From Branchinecta lynchi (taxonomy: Eukaryota; Arthropoda; Branchiopoda; Anostraca; Branchinectidae), in NCBI GenBank assembly GCA_023053575.1, contig JAKZAP010000001.1, forward strand, positions 7,890,849 through 7,954,848: a stretch of DNA of 64,000 nucleotides. Direction: 5' to 3'. The notes below the pieces were generated by a model that was not told the origin of the DNA, made no database searches, and was given only the letters and a program-made list of their open reading frames with translations. Made by a program: the position numbers and the translations under genes. Positions 36,443 through 44,134 of this stretch are shown piece after piece (the first letter of the stretch is position 1; every line of letters begins with the position of its first letter).

Positions 36443-37030
36443 AGTAGTATATAAAGCCGGGTTCTACTCCACCCTCCCCCCAATTTCAAAACCCCATTTT
36501 AACATCAATTTCTTTAAACTTTAACATCCTTTTTACCAAATTATCCCCCTCTTTAAGAACATTTTTATTTTCTTACTTCCAAAATAAAGGATACAAGAAA
36601 TGAGAATATTACCCTTTACTACATATAAAATACTACAATATACACTACTTCTTTTTTTTTTTACATTTTTCATTTTTTATTCAAATATTACTGAGTAAAC
36701 AGTTCTAAATCCACATATGTTTCTTTGTTCTTGTTTTCGCGTACAATAGGCTGCAAAACCAGATTTTTCTTTAAAAGTAATTCGTTAGCAATGGCATTAT
36801 ATTTCTGTGTTATAAACAAATCACAGGGTTTGTCATTATGATTAATAACTACAACCAACTTATCACCATATTTTGTCTTAGCAATTCTCATTTTAACGAT
36901 AGTATATTTCAATCCAAGAACTAGTTCTTCTTTCCTGATTGTCTCATTGTATTTATTCATTCTGATTGTATTCAAGACTTCCTTTGTGGACTCCATTTAT
37001 TAGGGGATGATTTTATTAAATAAAAATCCA
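36443..37030 (+). repeat. Polinton left terminal inverted repeat
   Basis: 588 bp, the reverse complement of 50352-50938 apart from a one-base indel in an A-rich tract (near 36512) and nothing else that I could see. It contains a complete 102-codon gene on the minus strand. The inner boundary is set by divergence after AAAAATCCA. Confidence 0.97.
36688..36996 (-). CDS. Small TIR-encoded protein, possibly OB-fold-like (left copy)
   Basis: 102 codons, ATG at 36996, stop TAA at 36688. The product begins MESTKEVLNTIRMNKYNE and has an alternating beta-strand pattern around LKYTIVKMRIAKTKYGDKLV. The GxxYxI..AkxxxTKYG..V pattern recalls small proteins carried by other Polintons, which I read as a possible OB-fold nucleic-acid-binding domain; this is inference from pattern only. 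It lies wholly inside the inverted repeat, so the right copy (50386-50694) is identical and transcribed toward the other end. Its start has CCCCTAATAAATGG. A single-stranded-DNA-binding role at replicating ends would fit its location. Confidence 0.75.
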   Translation of the reverse strand: MESTKEVLNTIRMNKYNETIRKEELVLGLKYTIVKMRIAKTKYGDKLVVVINHNDKPCDLFITQKYNAIANELLLKKNLVLQPIVRENKNKETYVDLELFTQ

Positions 37031-37033
37031 GAC

Positions 37034-38425
37034 TCACAAACTCACATACATATTTTTGTTAATAATACCTAATGTAGCTTTTCTTTCATAATATATAACA
37101 CAGTAAATATTATATGGTACAGGCTGAGCGTGTTTTAATGTTAAACTTATTTCAATATCAGCAGTTGTTCCATTATATATACTTGATTCGTGTTTGGAAA
37201 CATCGAAACAGAATAGTGGATATACTTCTTTAAATTCTTCTATACTAACAACACTACCAGTATCAAATGCTAATTGCTTATAGCCCAAATGTATGAACCT
37301 ATTGTAAAGATTTGAGTATTTACATTTCTCATCGCTAAAGTCGCATTTGAGTGGTTCTTCAGGATATTTATCCCCATTAATTCTAAGTTCTATGTCTGTT
37401 AAATTCATATGATCAAACACCATATTATTCATTAATTGATTGTTATGCTTTTCATTTTTCTGTAACATCACAACGATTTTTGTAGGACTATTTCTCTCAG
37501 ACACAACTTTCCAGGTGTGCTCCTTATTCTGACTAACATCACTTTTATAACTATTACATGCTTCCCACATCAGATTATGCTTTTTATCCTTAGCAAGATC
37601 CTTTTCTAATTCACTCATCATTTCGATACTAGGAGCTACAATAGGGATCTTCCAGGATAAATACTCGATTACTACTTTGAAATTAGTATTTCCATTTCTT
37701 ATAATCATGTTGTTATCATCATTTCTTCTTAGAAATAATTTATGCGATGCACCTCTGAAGAATCGTTTGTTTCCTTTCAGAAATCCAAACAATTCTGATA
37801 ATGGTAAATACATATTTACTAATTTACTGCTCTTTGTTCTGTTATATCTTTTTTCAAATCCTTTATTATAATTATTATTATTTCTCAAACTGACTGTTCC
37901 ACCCCCTGCTGCAGCCCCTGCAGCCCCTGCAGCCCCTGCAGCCCCTGCTACTACTGGAGTTGCAGTAAACGAAGCAATAACAGGATTAATTTCTTTTCCT
38001 TGATTATAATCCTTATACCAGAAATGATTTCTTGCTGCACTTCTAGAATAATCATCAGAGTATTCAATCAACTTTGTAACGGTAGTTGTAATACCAACAT
38101 GATTAATTTTTTCAACCGATTCATCGTTTATTACATATTCAGCGGTACTGAATAAATTAAATCCATTGTTCGTCAAAGTAGCAATATCGGTTGCAGCTAT
38201 ATTATCTCCATTTTCTTTCACTATTCTTAAACTAACATCAAGATAACTTTCACTTGGATAAAACCAGGAATCTAATTTCTTTGTTACGAATTCAAACTCT
38301 GATTTATTAGATACATTCACATCTGTTTCTCGAATTTCTTTAAATTCATATTTAACCACTGTATCATCCACAAGCGGTTCGTCAAATATGTTCCATTGCG
38401 GACTGATAACTTTATTTACTGCCAT
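37034..38425 (-). CDS. MCP: Polinton major capsid protein (double jelly-roll)
   Basis: 463 residues, ATG at 38425 with CTTATATAAATGG. This is the major capsid protein of Polintons, the double jelly-roll fold shared with adenovirus hexon and large DNA virus capsids; trimers form pseudo-hexagonal capsomers. Recognisable parts are SWFYPSESYLDVSLRIV (51-70), TVTKLIEYSDDYSRSAARNH (115-134), and the block MYLPLSELFGFLKGN (205-219) followed by LFLRRN. The second half is strand-rich and ends in YCVIYYERKA. Residues 159-176 are an Ala/Gly run (AGAAGAAGAAGAAAGGG) encoded by a 9-bp tandem repeat at about 37903-37950, probably in a surface loop. No stop or frame break is seen. It neighbours the small virion protein and minor capsid gene. 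Confidence 0.93.
   Translation of the reverse strand: MAVNKVISPQWNIFDEPLVDDTVVKYEFKEIRETDVNVSNKSEFEFVTKKLDSWFYPSESYLDVSLRIVKENGDNIAATDIATLTNNGFNLFSTAEYVINDESVEKINHVGITTTVTKLIEYSDDYSRSAARNHFWYKDYNQGKEINPVIASFTATPVVAGAAGAAGAAGAAAGGGTVSLRNNNNYNKGFEKRYNRTKSSKLVNMYLPLSELFGFLKGNKRFFRGASHKLFLRRNDDNNMIIRNGNTNFKVVIEYLSWKIPIVAPSIEMMSELEKDLAKDKKHNLMWEACNSYKSDVSQNKEHTWKVVSERNSPTKIVVMLQKNEKHNNQLMNNMVFDHMNLTDIELRINGDKYPEEPLKCDFSDEKCKYSNLYNRFIHLGYKQLAFDTGSVVSIEEFKEVYPLFCFDVSKHESSIYNGTTADIEISLTLKHAQPVPYNIYCVIYYERKATLGIINKNMYVSL
37903..37950 (-). repeat. 9-bp tandem repeat in the capsid gene encoding (Ala-Gly-Ala)n
   Basis: About five units of GCAGGGGCT (minus strand), GCAGCCCCT on plus. Each unit adds three residues without shifting frame. 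The GC-rich composition contrasts with the AT-rich gene around it. Confidence 0.85.
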
Positions 38426-38455
38426 TTATATAAGAAAGAAATTATTAAATAAAAC

Positions 38456-38812
38456 TTATTTCAGAATCTTTAATCCATTTCCAGTCATTAACGTTTTAAT
38501 CAAGTCCTGACTTCTTTGATTTAAAATCCTTTTATTTGTACCGATAAGATCCTTCATCGATTTTTTGTTTCCAATTACATCAATGAGTTCCTTCTTGTTT
38601 ACATTGATCAGATCTTTCCCATATTCTATTGCTCTGTTTTTCAACAACTCAAATCTCGGTTTAATAATATTATTATACATTGACATAGCCCCATCTCTTA
38701 TTTGTTTTGCTGACGTTTGAAATAACTGGGAATTAACAATGTTTTTGAATACACTACCGATTCCACTTCCATACTGCTTTTTATAAAGTAATCGCTTATT
38801 ATTAATCAACAT
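38456..38812 (-). CDS. Small virion-like protein, possible pVI/pX analogue
   Basis: 118 residues, ATG at 38812 with ACCTATAAATG. It lies between the two capsid genes. After a basic N-terminus it has GSGIGSVFKNIVNSQLF followed by an amphipathic region, then a Lys-rich second half. Two sites fit the published adenovirus-protease consensus (M/I/L/N/Q)xGx|G: QYGSG (13-17) and MTGNG (109-113), the latter releasing a 6-residue basic tail. This resembles adenoviral pVI-like precursors, whose ends are trimmed by the viral protease, and the element has such a protease. Homology is not shown, so the identification rests on position, composition and cleavage-like motifs. Confidence 0.6.
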   Translation of the reverse strand: MLINNKRLLYKKQYGSGIGSVFKNIVNSQLFQTSAKQIRDGAMSMYNNIIKPRFELLKNRAIEYGKDLINVNKKELIDVIGNKKSMKDLIGTNKRILNQRSQDLIKTLMTGNGLKILK

Positions 38813-38844
38813 TTATAGGTAAATAATTTTATTTCACTAATCCT

Positions 38845-39567
38845 TTAAGCTTTTCTTAAATGCAGCACGTATCCAACGTTATCACCATTCAAATCGATAG
38901 GTCTTCCCAACTGATCAGTAATTGTCATTCTCAAGGAGTAAATAAAGTCTTTTGTATTAATAGGAAGGTAGATTAATTGTCTAGGATTCTCAACAATTTG
39001 ACAACCCGGTTCTGTATTAGGAACAAATGTCCAAATGACATCTGATTTACTTTTGTTTACGATAGAACTGTTTACAAGAGAGCAGTGAATTTGAATTTTA
39101 TCAACGCTTCTTGTTATATTCGGAAGCTTTGTACCTTCATTGATTTTCTTAGATATCTCACTATCCTTCTCAAATCCTAAAATCTGACACAAGTCACTAT
39201 TTAATCTAAACACATATTTTTCTTGTAATAGTATGACAAATCTCATAGATGCTGGATTGGATGAAATTACAATAGGACATTTATCTTTTGGGGTATCAAA
39301 ATACTGACACAAAAAATAATTCAAACAATCATCGTTATACATCCCATTAGGAATAGTAACATTCATCCATTCTGTTGCATTATTATCTTCATCTTTCCTG
39401 TATTGAAATGTATTATTTCCAAATTTATCACTTATATTATGCCATGAATACCACAAAGTACACTGATTCAAACCTATTTCATAACCCCAATTACGATTCA
39501 ATTCGATTGGTTGACTAAATGTTATATCAATGATACTTTCATTACCTTCAATGTTTAACAACACCAT
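38845..39567 (-). CDS. mCP: Polinton minor capsid protein (penton-like, single jelly-roll)
   Basis: 240 residues, ATG at 39567 with TTTCTAATAAATGG; the upstream gene's stop lies only 3 nt before this ATG. It matches the penton-type minor capsid protein of Polintons, which occupies capsid vertices. Recognisable blocks are NWGYEIGLNQCTLWYSWHNI (26-45), IPNGMYNDDCLNYFL (73-87), DLCQILGFEKDSEI, KIQIHCSLVNSSIV (157-170) and the closing MTITDQLGRPIDLNGDNVGY followed by VLHLRKA. The frame is intact. Confidence 0.9.
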   Translation of the reverse strand: MVLLNIEGNESIIDITFSQPIELNRNWGYEIGLNQCTLWYSWHNISDKFGNNTFQYRKDEDNNATEWMNVTIPNGMYNDDCLNYFLCQYFDTPKDKCPIVISSNPASMRFVILLQEKYVFRLNSDLCQILGFEKDSEISKKINEGTKLPNITRSVDKIQIHCSLVNSSIVNKSKSDVIWTFVPNTEPGCQIVENPRQLIYLPINTKDFIYSLRMTITDQLGRPIDLNGDNVGYVLHLRKA

Positions 39568-39570
39568 TTA

Positions 39571-40401
39571 TTAGAAATATTTTTTATATATTGAATTGTA
39601 ATATCTCTTCGTAAGAAATTTATTTCGCATTAACGAATCCAAAATATCAATAGCTTCATTTCTCACCTCATCAGATGTATTTCCGTTTACTCTGCTACCT
39701 ATCAAAGTGTATAGTTTTGAAATCATTTCATCACAATTCATAAATACTCCAGTTCCTTGTTGGTTGACTAATGGGAAATAGGTTTGAATGGTTTTTAACC
39801 TATTCTTGTATTCTTTTATAAATTCAATGTGTTTATCATACTTACTAGAACTATAACTTTTACTTTTCATACCACCATAACTTTGACTTATAGATGTTAA
39901 ATAATTCAGAGCCCCATCTATTTCGTTATGATGCTTAAGGTAATAATGAGGCATTTTAAAATAATTATCGGTACCATTCCAGTCATCTTTATATTTTAAA
40001 TTAATTTCATTTAATAATTCCACATCAATATTTAAGTTTAGATTTACGTCATATGGTTGTTCTAGATTGGGTTCTATAGCAGGAGTGGGAGCTCGACTCG
40101 ATTCCTCTGAATTAGTGGTCTGTAAAGCTGTTTTAAATGTATCACCTAATCTGAGAAACCGTCTTCTTGAATTATTATCACCTTCCTGTAGTTTATTAAT
40201 TATCGTTTCAGCGTTCTCTTGTAATTTTTTGATGGTGTCTTTAGTGTTTTATTTTTGTGCTATAATAACTGGAGCGTTTAACTCTGAAGCATATTACCGA
40301 AATCCTGCCTTCTCCATCTCATTTTGTTGAACCTTTCTTCTCTGAACTTCTCTGTTCTTCACTATATCCGATAACATATCACTCAAGCGTCTTGAATCCA
40401 T
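39571..40401 (-). pseudogene. 277-codon Polinton gene interrupted by two in-frame TAA codons
   Basis: An ATG at 40401 has the element's start context (TTTTATATAAATGG) and a continuous frame runs to the stop at 39571 without any frameshift, but codons 36 (40294-40296) and 51 (40249-40251) are TAA. The first 35 residues (MDSRRLSDMLSDIVKNREVQ onward) and the long remainder are compositionally alike (polar, Asn/Lys-rich), which argues for one gene. The only alternative start of the 150-residue 3' part is a GTG at 40023, unlikely in an animal. The function is unknown; the position between minor capsid and integrase suggests a virion or morphogenesis protein. Both stops are one substitution from CAA or GAA codons. 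Confidence 0.7.
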
Positions 40402-40417
40402 TTATATAAAACTAATT

Positions 40418-41487
40418 TTATTTCATAATAAATTTTGAAAGTTCTTTTTCATAAAACCCTCCTTGAATTAATTCCCCACTTTTGTCAGATATTTCATAAG
40501 TAATGGGAATGGTAGGTCTGATGGTTGCTATCTGAAATACTTCATCCGTATAATTAGGTAAATATCCTTTATCGAAAATACTTTTTTCTTTTTTAATTCT
40601 GACTAAATCCCCTACTTTGACGTTTCCTGTGATTTTGTACTCATCTACTGGAGGAAACAGAGCACTAAAAACCTTTTTCTGATTAACCTTTTTACTAGCA
40701 TCAACTGGTTTCATTTGTATTGAACGGTGGTACGAGTTATTATAATTACTCACAAATAAAGGTAAAATATCAATCCAATTAGTAGTGCTATTGTGAGTGA
40801 AATATTTCCATAGCTTTTCTTTTAGCGTTCTATTGAACCGTTCTACAATTTGCGCTTTCAATTCGCTTTCAGATGCAAACCAGTGTATATCGTTATTTTT
40901 CAAAAAAGATTGAACATTTCTCATTACAAATTCCTTACCTTTATCAGTTTGTAGTTTCTTAGGAATTCTTTCTTTAAATATAACACTGAATGCTTTTATT
41001 ATTTCAGCACCCGTTTTGTCTTTCAGAGGGATACACCAAGCATATTTACTAAAGCAATCAATAACAGTTAAAATGTAATTTGTTTTATTATTTTCTTTTT
41101 TATATTTCTGCATGTCAACTAAATCAGCTTGCCATTGCTCATCAACATAGTGAACATACACTCGCCTCCTTTCAAAGTTATGATAGGAAGGTTTGTGTAA
41201 CGTATACACATTCTCATTTTGCAACACATTTTTTATTTTATCCTTGGAAACCTTAACACCATTTTCTTTTAATTTTCTGTAAATATCATCCACACCTGAA
41301 TAATTAGAATAATACGTCTTTAAAATATCTGTTTCTGCGTTGAGGTTTTTTTTAAAAAGCGATTTTTCCTCGATCCGCAAATAACACAATTCCCTTTTAG
41401 CATTGGAACATTATTTTTTTGTGACACTGCCTTAAACATTGATTCAGTGTCAGTGCTCTTTTTACATTTCATACAATAAATCTCCAT
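40418..41487 (-). CDS. INT: Polinton retrovirus-like integrase, split by a -1 frame change
   Basis: This is a DDE integrase for insertion of linear element DNA. The core frame (40418 to about 41350) has D89, D149 and E183, numbered in the open frame that begins at 41389, in WQADLVDM, QTDKGKEF and QIVERFNRTLKEKLW; 33 residues separate the last two, as in other Polintons. A basic C-terminal domain with GDLVRI resembles a chromodomain-like tail. The natural ATG is at 41487 (TTTTCTAATAAATGG) in another frame. That frame encodes the N-terminal zinc-finger piece (YCMKC and CVICG pairs) and stops at 41320. The two frames meet at the T5-A8 tract at 41346-41358, where a -1 shift links them. The TTG at 41389 is not a plausible animal start. 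Confidence 0.9.
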
Positions 41488-41504
41488 TTATTAGAAAACA
41501 ATTT

Positions 41505-42524
41505 TTATAAACGAAAAGCTACCAACTTCATTTTGCGCTTAATGTAGGAAATACAGTGAAGTCCACAGTTTAATTCATCTATATTTTGAACAGCAAGATT
41601 TTCATAAGCTATTTTTTTCTTTGAAGTTCTTAGATATTTAATTATTTCTTTTCCTGGGGGAATACCGAAAGAATCAAAAAATTCTACATGGGGGTATTCA
41701 GGTAGATTACAATACGCAACCCAGTGAGTTCCAGGCATTCCGAGTTTATCATAATTAATGACACCGCATTCCGAATCGTTTATATGTTTGGGTAGCGTAT
41801 CTAAAGAGAAAACACCTCGAAACTGTGGTATACTCCCTAATGCATCCATAATATCAAAATTAGTTAGAGGTCCTACTTTACTTTTGCTTCTTTTTTGATG
41901 TCCCCCGTTTTTTGACTTCCTAGGCCTTCCACGTACCCCATTACCCACAACTTTTTGTGTTCCAGGGAGTGTAAGCGCGCCACCTGTGTTGACATCATCG
42001 TTTTTTTCCTTCCTAGGCCTTCCACGTACCCCATTACCCACAACTTTTTGTGTTCCAGGAAGTTTAAGCGCTCCACCTATGTTGACATCATCGGTTTCCT
42101 TCCGAAGTAACCCATTACCCACAACTTTTTGTGTTCCAGGAAGTTTTAGCGCTCCACCTGTGTTGGTCATTTTATCCATAATTTTCTTACCAGCGAATGT
42201 ACCCAAAGCAGCAGCACCACTTGTTAAAGCTGCCTTACCAAGGGTAATTGCTAGCGGTATTAAAAATGGAAGTAATCCACCTTTTTGAATCGCTTCTCTC
42301 ATCTGCTTGTATGACACATCAATATCACAACCCTTATTATTCATTTTACAGGTTTCAATTTTATCAATTTGTCGTTTACTTAAAAGTAACTTAACTGGTT
42401 CTCGTTCATTTTGTCTACTATGACTAACACGTATCTGACATTTTTGTTTAGCACCAAAGCATTTCTTCAGCTTTCCTTTCTGAAGCTTTGACAAATAAAC
42501 TGTATACTCCATTGTTTCAACCAT
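41505..42524 (-). CDS. PRO: Adenovirus-type cysteine protease fused to a core-protein-like N-terminal region
   Basis: 339 residues, ATG at 42524 with CCCTAATAAATGG. Residues 1-75 hold two similar ~35-residue units (LSKLQKGKLKKC and LSKRQIDKIETC types). Residues 81-118 are a Gly/Ala/Leu-rich hydrophobic segment (GGLLPFLIPLAITLGKAALT). Residues 121-208 are three repeats starting N(T/I)GGAL(K/T)LPGTQKVVGNG, two of them containing an AT-hook (RGRPRK at 167-172 and 198-203). Residues from about 219 are the maturation protease: His267 (GTHWVAY), Asp284 (FFDSFG), Gln313 and Cys320 (NCGLHC). The catalytic set is complete. The fusion suggests self-processing at the Gly-Gly sites and delivery of the protease with a DNA-binding core protein. 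Confidence 0.9.
   Translation of the reverse strand: MVETMEYTVYLSKLQKGKLKKCFGAKQKCQIRVSHSRQNEREPVKLLLSKRQIDKIETCKMNNKGCDIDVSYKQMREAIQKGGLLPFLIPLAITLGKAALTSGAAALGTFAGKKIMDKMTNTGGALKLPGTQKVVGNGLLRKETDDVNIGGALKLPGTQKVVGNGVRGRPRKEKNDDVNTGGALTLPGTQKVVGNGVRGRPRKSKNGGHQKRSKSKVGPLTNFDIMDALGSIPQFRGVFSLDTLPKHINDSECGVINYDKLGMPGTHWVAYCNLPEYPHVEFFDSFGIPPGKEIIKYLRTSKKKIAYENLAVQNIDELNCGLHCISYIKRKMKLVAFRL
41915..42167 (-). repeat. Three in-frame tandem repeats inside the protease gene
   Basis: Three units of about 75-93 bp share CCATTACCCACAACTTTTTG and TGTTCCAGG(G/A)AGT on the plus strand. Units 1 and 2 are close to identical and include the AT-hook codons; unit 3 (about 42091-42167) lacks them. The array encodes residues 121-208 of the fusion protein. 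Confidence 0.9.
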
Positions 42525-42554
42525 TTATTAGGGAATTAATTTATCTTATAAAAT

Positions 42555-43169
42555 TTATTTACCAGCCATCATTTTTTCTATTCTGGTAACGAATGGTTTG
42601 TCAACAGGTTTTAGCTCTAGCTCTAGAAGCCTTTTTAAAATATTTACTACTGCTCTTTCAATATTATCGATACGAGTTTTTTGGCCAGCAATCTTTCCTT
42701 CAATTATACCGTTATGGGTGTGTTGCCCAAGAAGCTTTTTGTCATAATCTAAAAGATTCATAGTTAACGTTGCTAAATTAACAGCATCATTTTTGTTTCT
42801 AGGGTTTTGAACATTTGTTATCAACTTGTTTTCAGCGTTAATCTCTTTATCATTAACTCGAACTATTTCTTTTACAAATAACCCTTTATCTTTGTTCCTT
42901 ACCAACGAATTATCAGGAGAATCATCTATCGCAGTTAATCTGTTGATATCTTCGCTAAAGTATTGGTTGGCTTGCACTTGTCCTGCAGTCATTTGTTCTT
43001 TAAATTGATTCATAATCACAGTCATAGATCTTAAGCTAATAGCATCCTTGTCTGCCTTGGCATCACCTAAATTTATAATTCGTCTATCATGTAGGTTAAT
43101 GTTACCATTTTCGTCAGTAACTTTCGATTCGTTACTAACCTTTTTTCCAACACTACCAAATTTATTCAT
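42555..43169 (-). CDS. Fibre/shaft-like protein with tail-fibre repeat motifs
   Basis: 204 residues, ATG at 43169 with TTTCTATAATAAATG. Two segments match the beta-turn motif of phage and virus fibre shafts: INLHDRRIINLGDAKADKDA followed by ISLRSM (25-49), and ENKLITNVQNPRNKNDAVNL (113-132). Between them is a Gln/Asn-rich stretch with QVQANQYFSEDINRLT. The C-terminus has a heptad-like helix (IDNIERAVVNILKRLLELEL), suitable for trimerisation. I infer a trimeric fibre or spike attached to the capsid, possibly for host-cell binding. The motif match is by eye and no homologue search was possible. It sits between the protease and packaging ATPase genes. Confidence 0.65.
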   Translation of the reverse strand: MNKFGSVGKKVSNESKVTDENGNINLHDRRIINLGDAKADKDAISLRSMTVIMNQFKEQMTAGQVQANQYFSEDINRLTAIDDSPDNSLVRNKDKGLFVKEIVRVNDKEINAENKLITNVQNPRNKNDAVNLATLTMNLLDYDKKLLGQHTHNGIIEGKIAGQKTRIDNIERAVVNILKRLLELELKPVDKPFVTRIEKMMAGK

Positions 43170-43185
43170 TTATTATAGAAATAAA

Positions 43186-43863
43186 TTATCCGGTAAATTT
43201 TTCAAAGTTTTTCCTGTACTTAAGGGTTTTATCTTTTATTTTTAAATCTATGAAGAAAAAACCGTAGCCCTTGGTTGCAGTCTCGAATTGTTTGAGAAAT
43301 TTTTCATCGTCTATACTGGATACATGGCTTTGTCTTATTAATTTTACTTCTTTTGGATTAGAACACTGAAAGAATGCAAAATAATTGCACTGGAGCCTTA
43401 CCACCTTTGGCGTTTTATGATAGCTTTGAGACAAGTAAATAATTGAGGCATTTTTCTTTCTTCCTCTTATGAATAAATCTTCTATTTTCTTCTGGTCTTT
43501 TTCAGTGACAAAATCGTCAAAGATAATCAAGTTTTGGTATTCAGGGTCTAAGTCGTCAACATCGACAATATCATCAAGATTGTTACTTACTGTTAAGACT
43601 TTCGATTTGCATTGTGACTCCAAAGTGGTTAAATTGGTTATAAGGTCTTGATATTTATCTTCTTCAAGATCTTTAGCATACAAGTATATTCGGTTGAAAC
43701 AAAGATATTCATAAATTAAATTCAAAAGAAGGTTTGTTTTCCCTGTTCCAGAACTACCACAAATTAAGAGTCTGAATGGCCACTGAGGTGCAAGGTCGTG
43801 CTTATTCTGATAAGTGTTCTTTTCGCTAAAATCATACACTTTGATTGGAGCCTTTTCATTCAT
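43186..43863 (-). CDS. ATP: A32-like genome-packaging ATPase (FtsK/HerA family)
   Basis: 225 residues, ATG at 43863 with TTCCTAAATAAATG. Walker A is GSSGTGKT (36-43), Walker B is LIIFDDF (112-118) and the sensor-like LSQSYHKTPKVVR follows, the arrangement of Polinton and poxvirus A32-like packaging ATPases. It would pump the linear DNA into the preformed capsid. The length is usual for the Polinton family and the frame is intact. The upstream gap to the polymerase stop (43864-44134) is filled with 21-bp tandem repeats. Confidence 0.95.
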   Translation of the reverse strand: MNEKAPIKVYDFSEKNTYQNKHDLAPQWPFRLLICGSSGTGKTNLLLNLIYEYLCFNRIYLYAKDLEEDKYQDLITNLTTLESQCKSKVLTVSNNLDDIVDVDDLDPEYQNLIIFDDFVTEKDQKKIEDLFIRGRKKNASIIYLSQSYHKTPKVVRLQCNYFAFFQCSNPKEVKLIRQSHVSSIDDEKFLKQFETATKGYGFFFIDLKIKDKTLKYRKNFEKFTG

Positions 43864-43899
43864 TTATTTAGGAAGAATTTTTCATTATAAGATTTACTT

Positions 43900-44134
43900 G
43901 AGTATTTTAAGTATATACTTGAAGTTTTGAAGTAGGTACTTGATTTTTTTAAGTAGGTACTTGAATTTTTTAAGTAGGTACTTGATTTTTTTAAGTAGGT
44001 ACTTGAAGTTTTGAAGTAGGTACTTGAAGTTTTTAAGTAGGTACTTGAATTTTTTAAGTAGGTACTTGAATTTTTGAAGTAGGTACTTGAATTTTTGAAG
44101 TAGGTACTTGAATTTTTTAAGTAGGTACTTGAAT
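43900..44134. repeat. 21-bp tandem repeats with palindromic core
   Basis: Ten copies of AAGTAGGTACTTG plus one degenerate copy (AAGTATATACTTG) are spaced 20-22 bp apart and separated by T-rich linkers. AAGTA..TACTT is an inverted repeat. The array lies directly between the polymerase stop codon and the packaging ATPase start. A period of about 21 bp puts each palindrome on the same face of the helix, as expected for an array of dimeric DNA-binding sites. Confidence 0.9.

Noticed and set aside
39571..40023. Stand-alone 150-residue protein starting at GTG
   Set aside because: The frame continues upstream to a proper ATG at 40401. A GTG start is implausible here.
39571..40401. Alternative genetic code with TAA read as an amino acid
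   Set aside because: The other intact genes end at TAA or TGA and have no internal TAA over thousands of codons, including 1358 in POLB.
40418..41389. Integrase starting at TTG (41389)
   Set aside because: Non-ATG starts of this type are not expected in animals, and an ATG with the element's start motif lies upstream in the other frame together with the expected zinc finger.
40418..41389. Endogenous retrovirus
   Set aside because: No reverse transcriptase, gag or LTRs are nearby. The integrase is flanked by capsid, protease and polymerase genes of a Polinton.
43900..44134. CRISPR-like array next to a polymerase gene
   Set aside because: The linkers are T-rich and near identical rather than unique spacers, so it is a tandem repeat.
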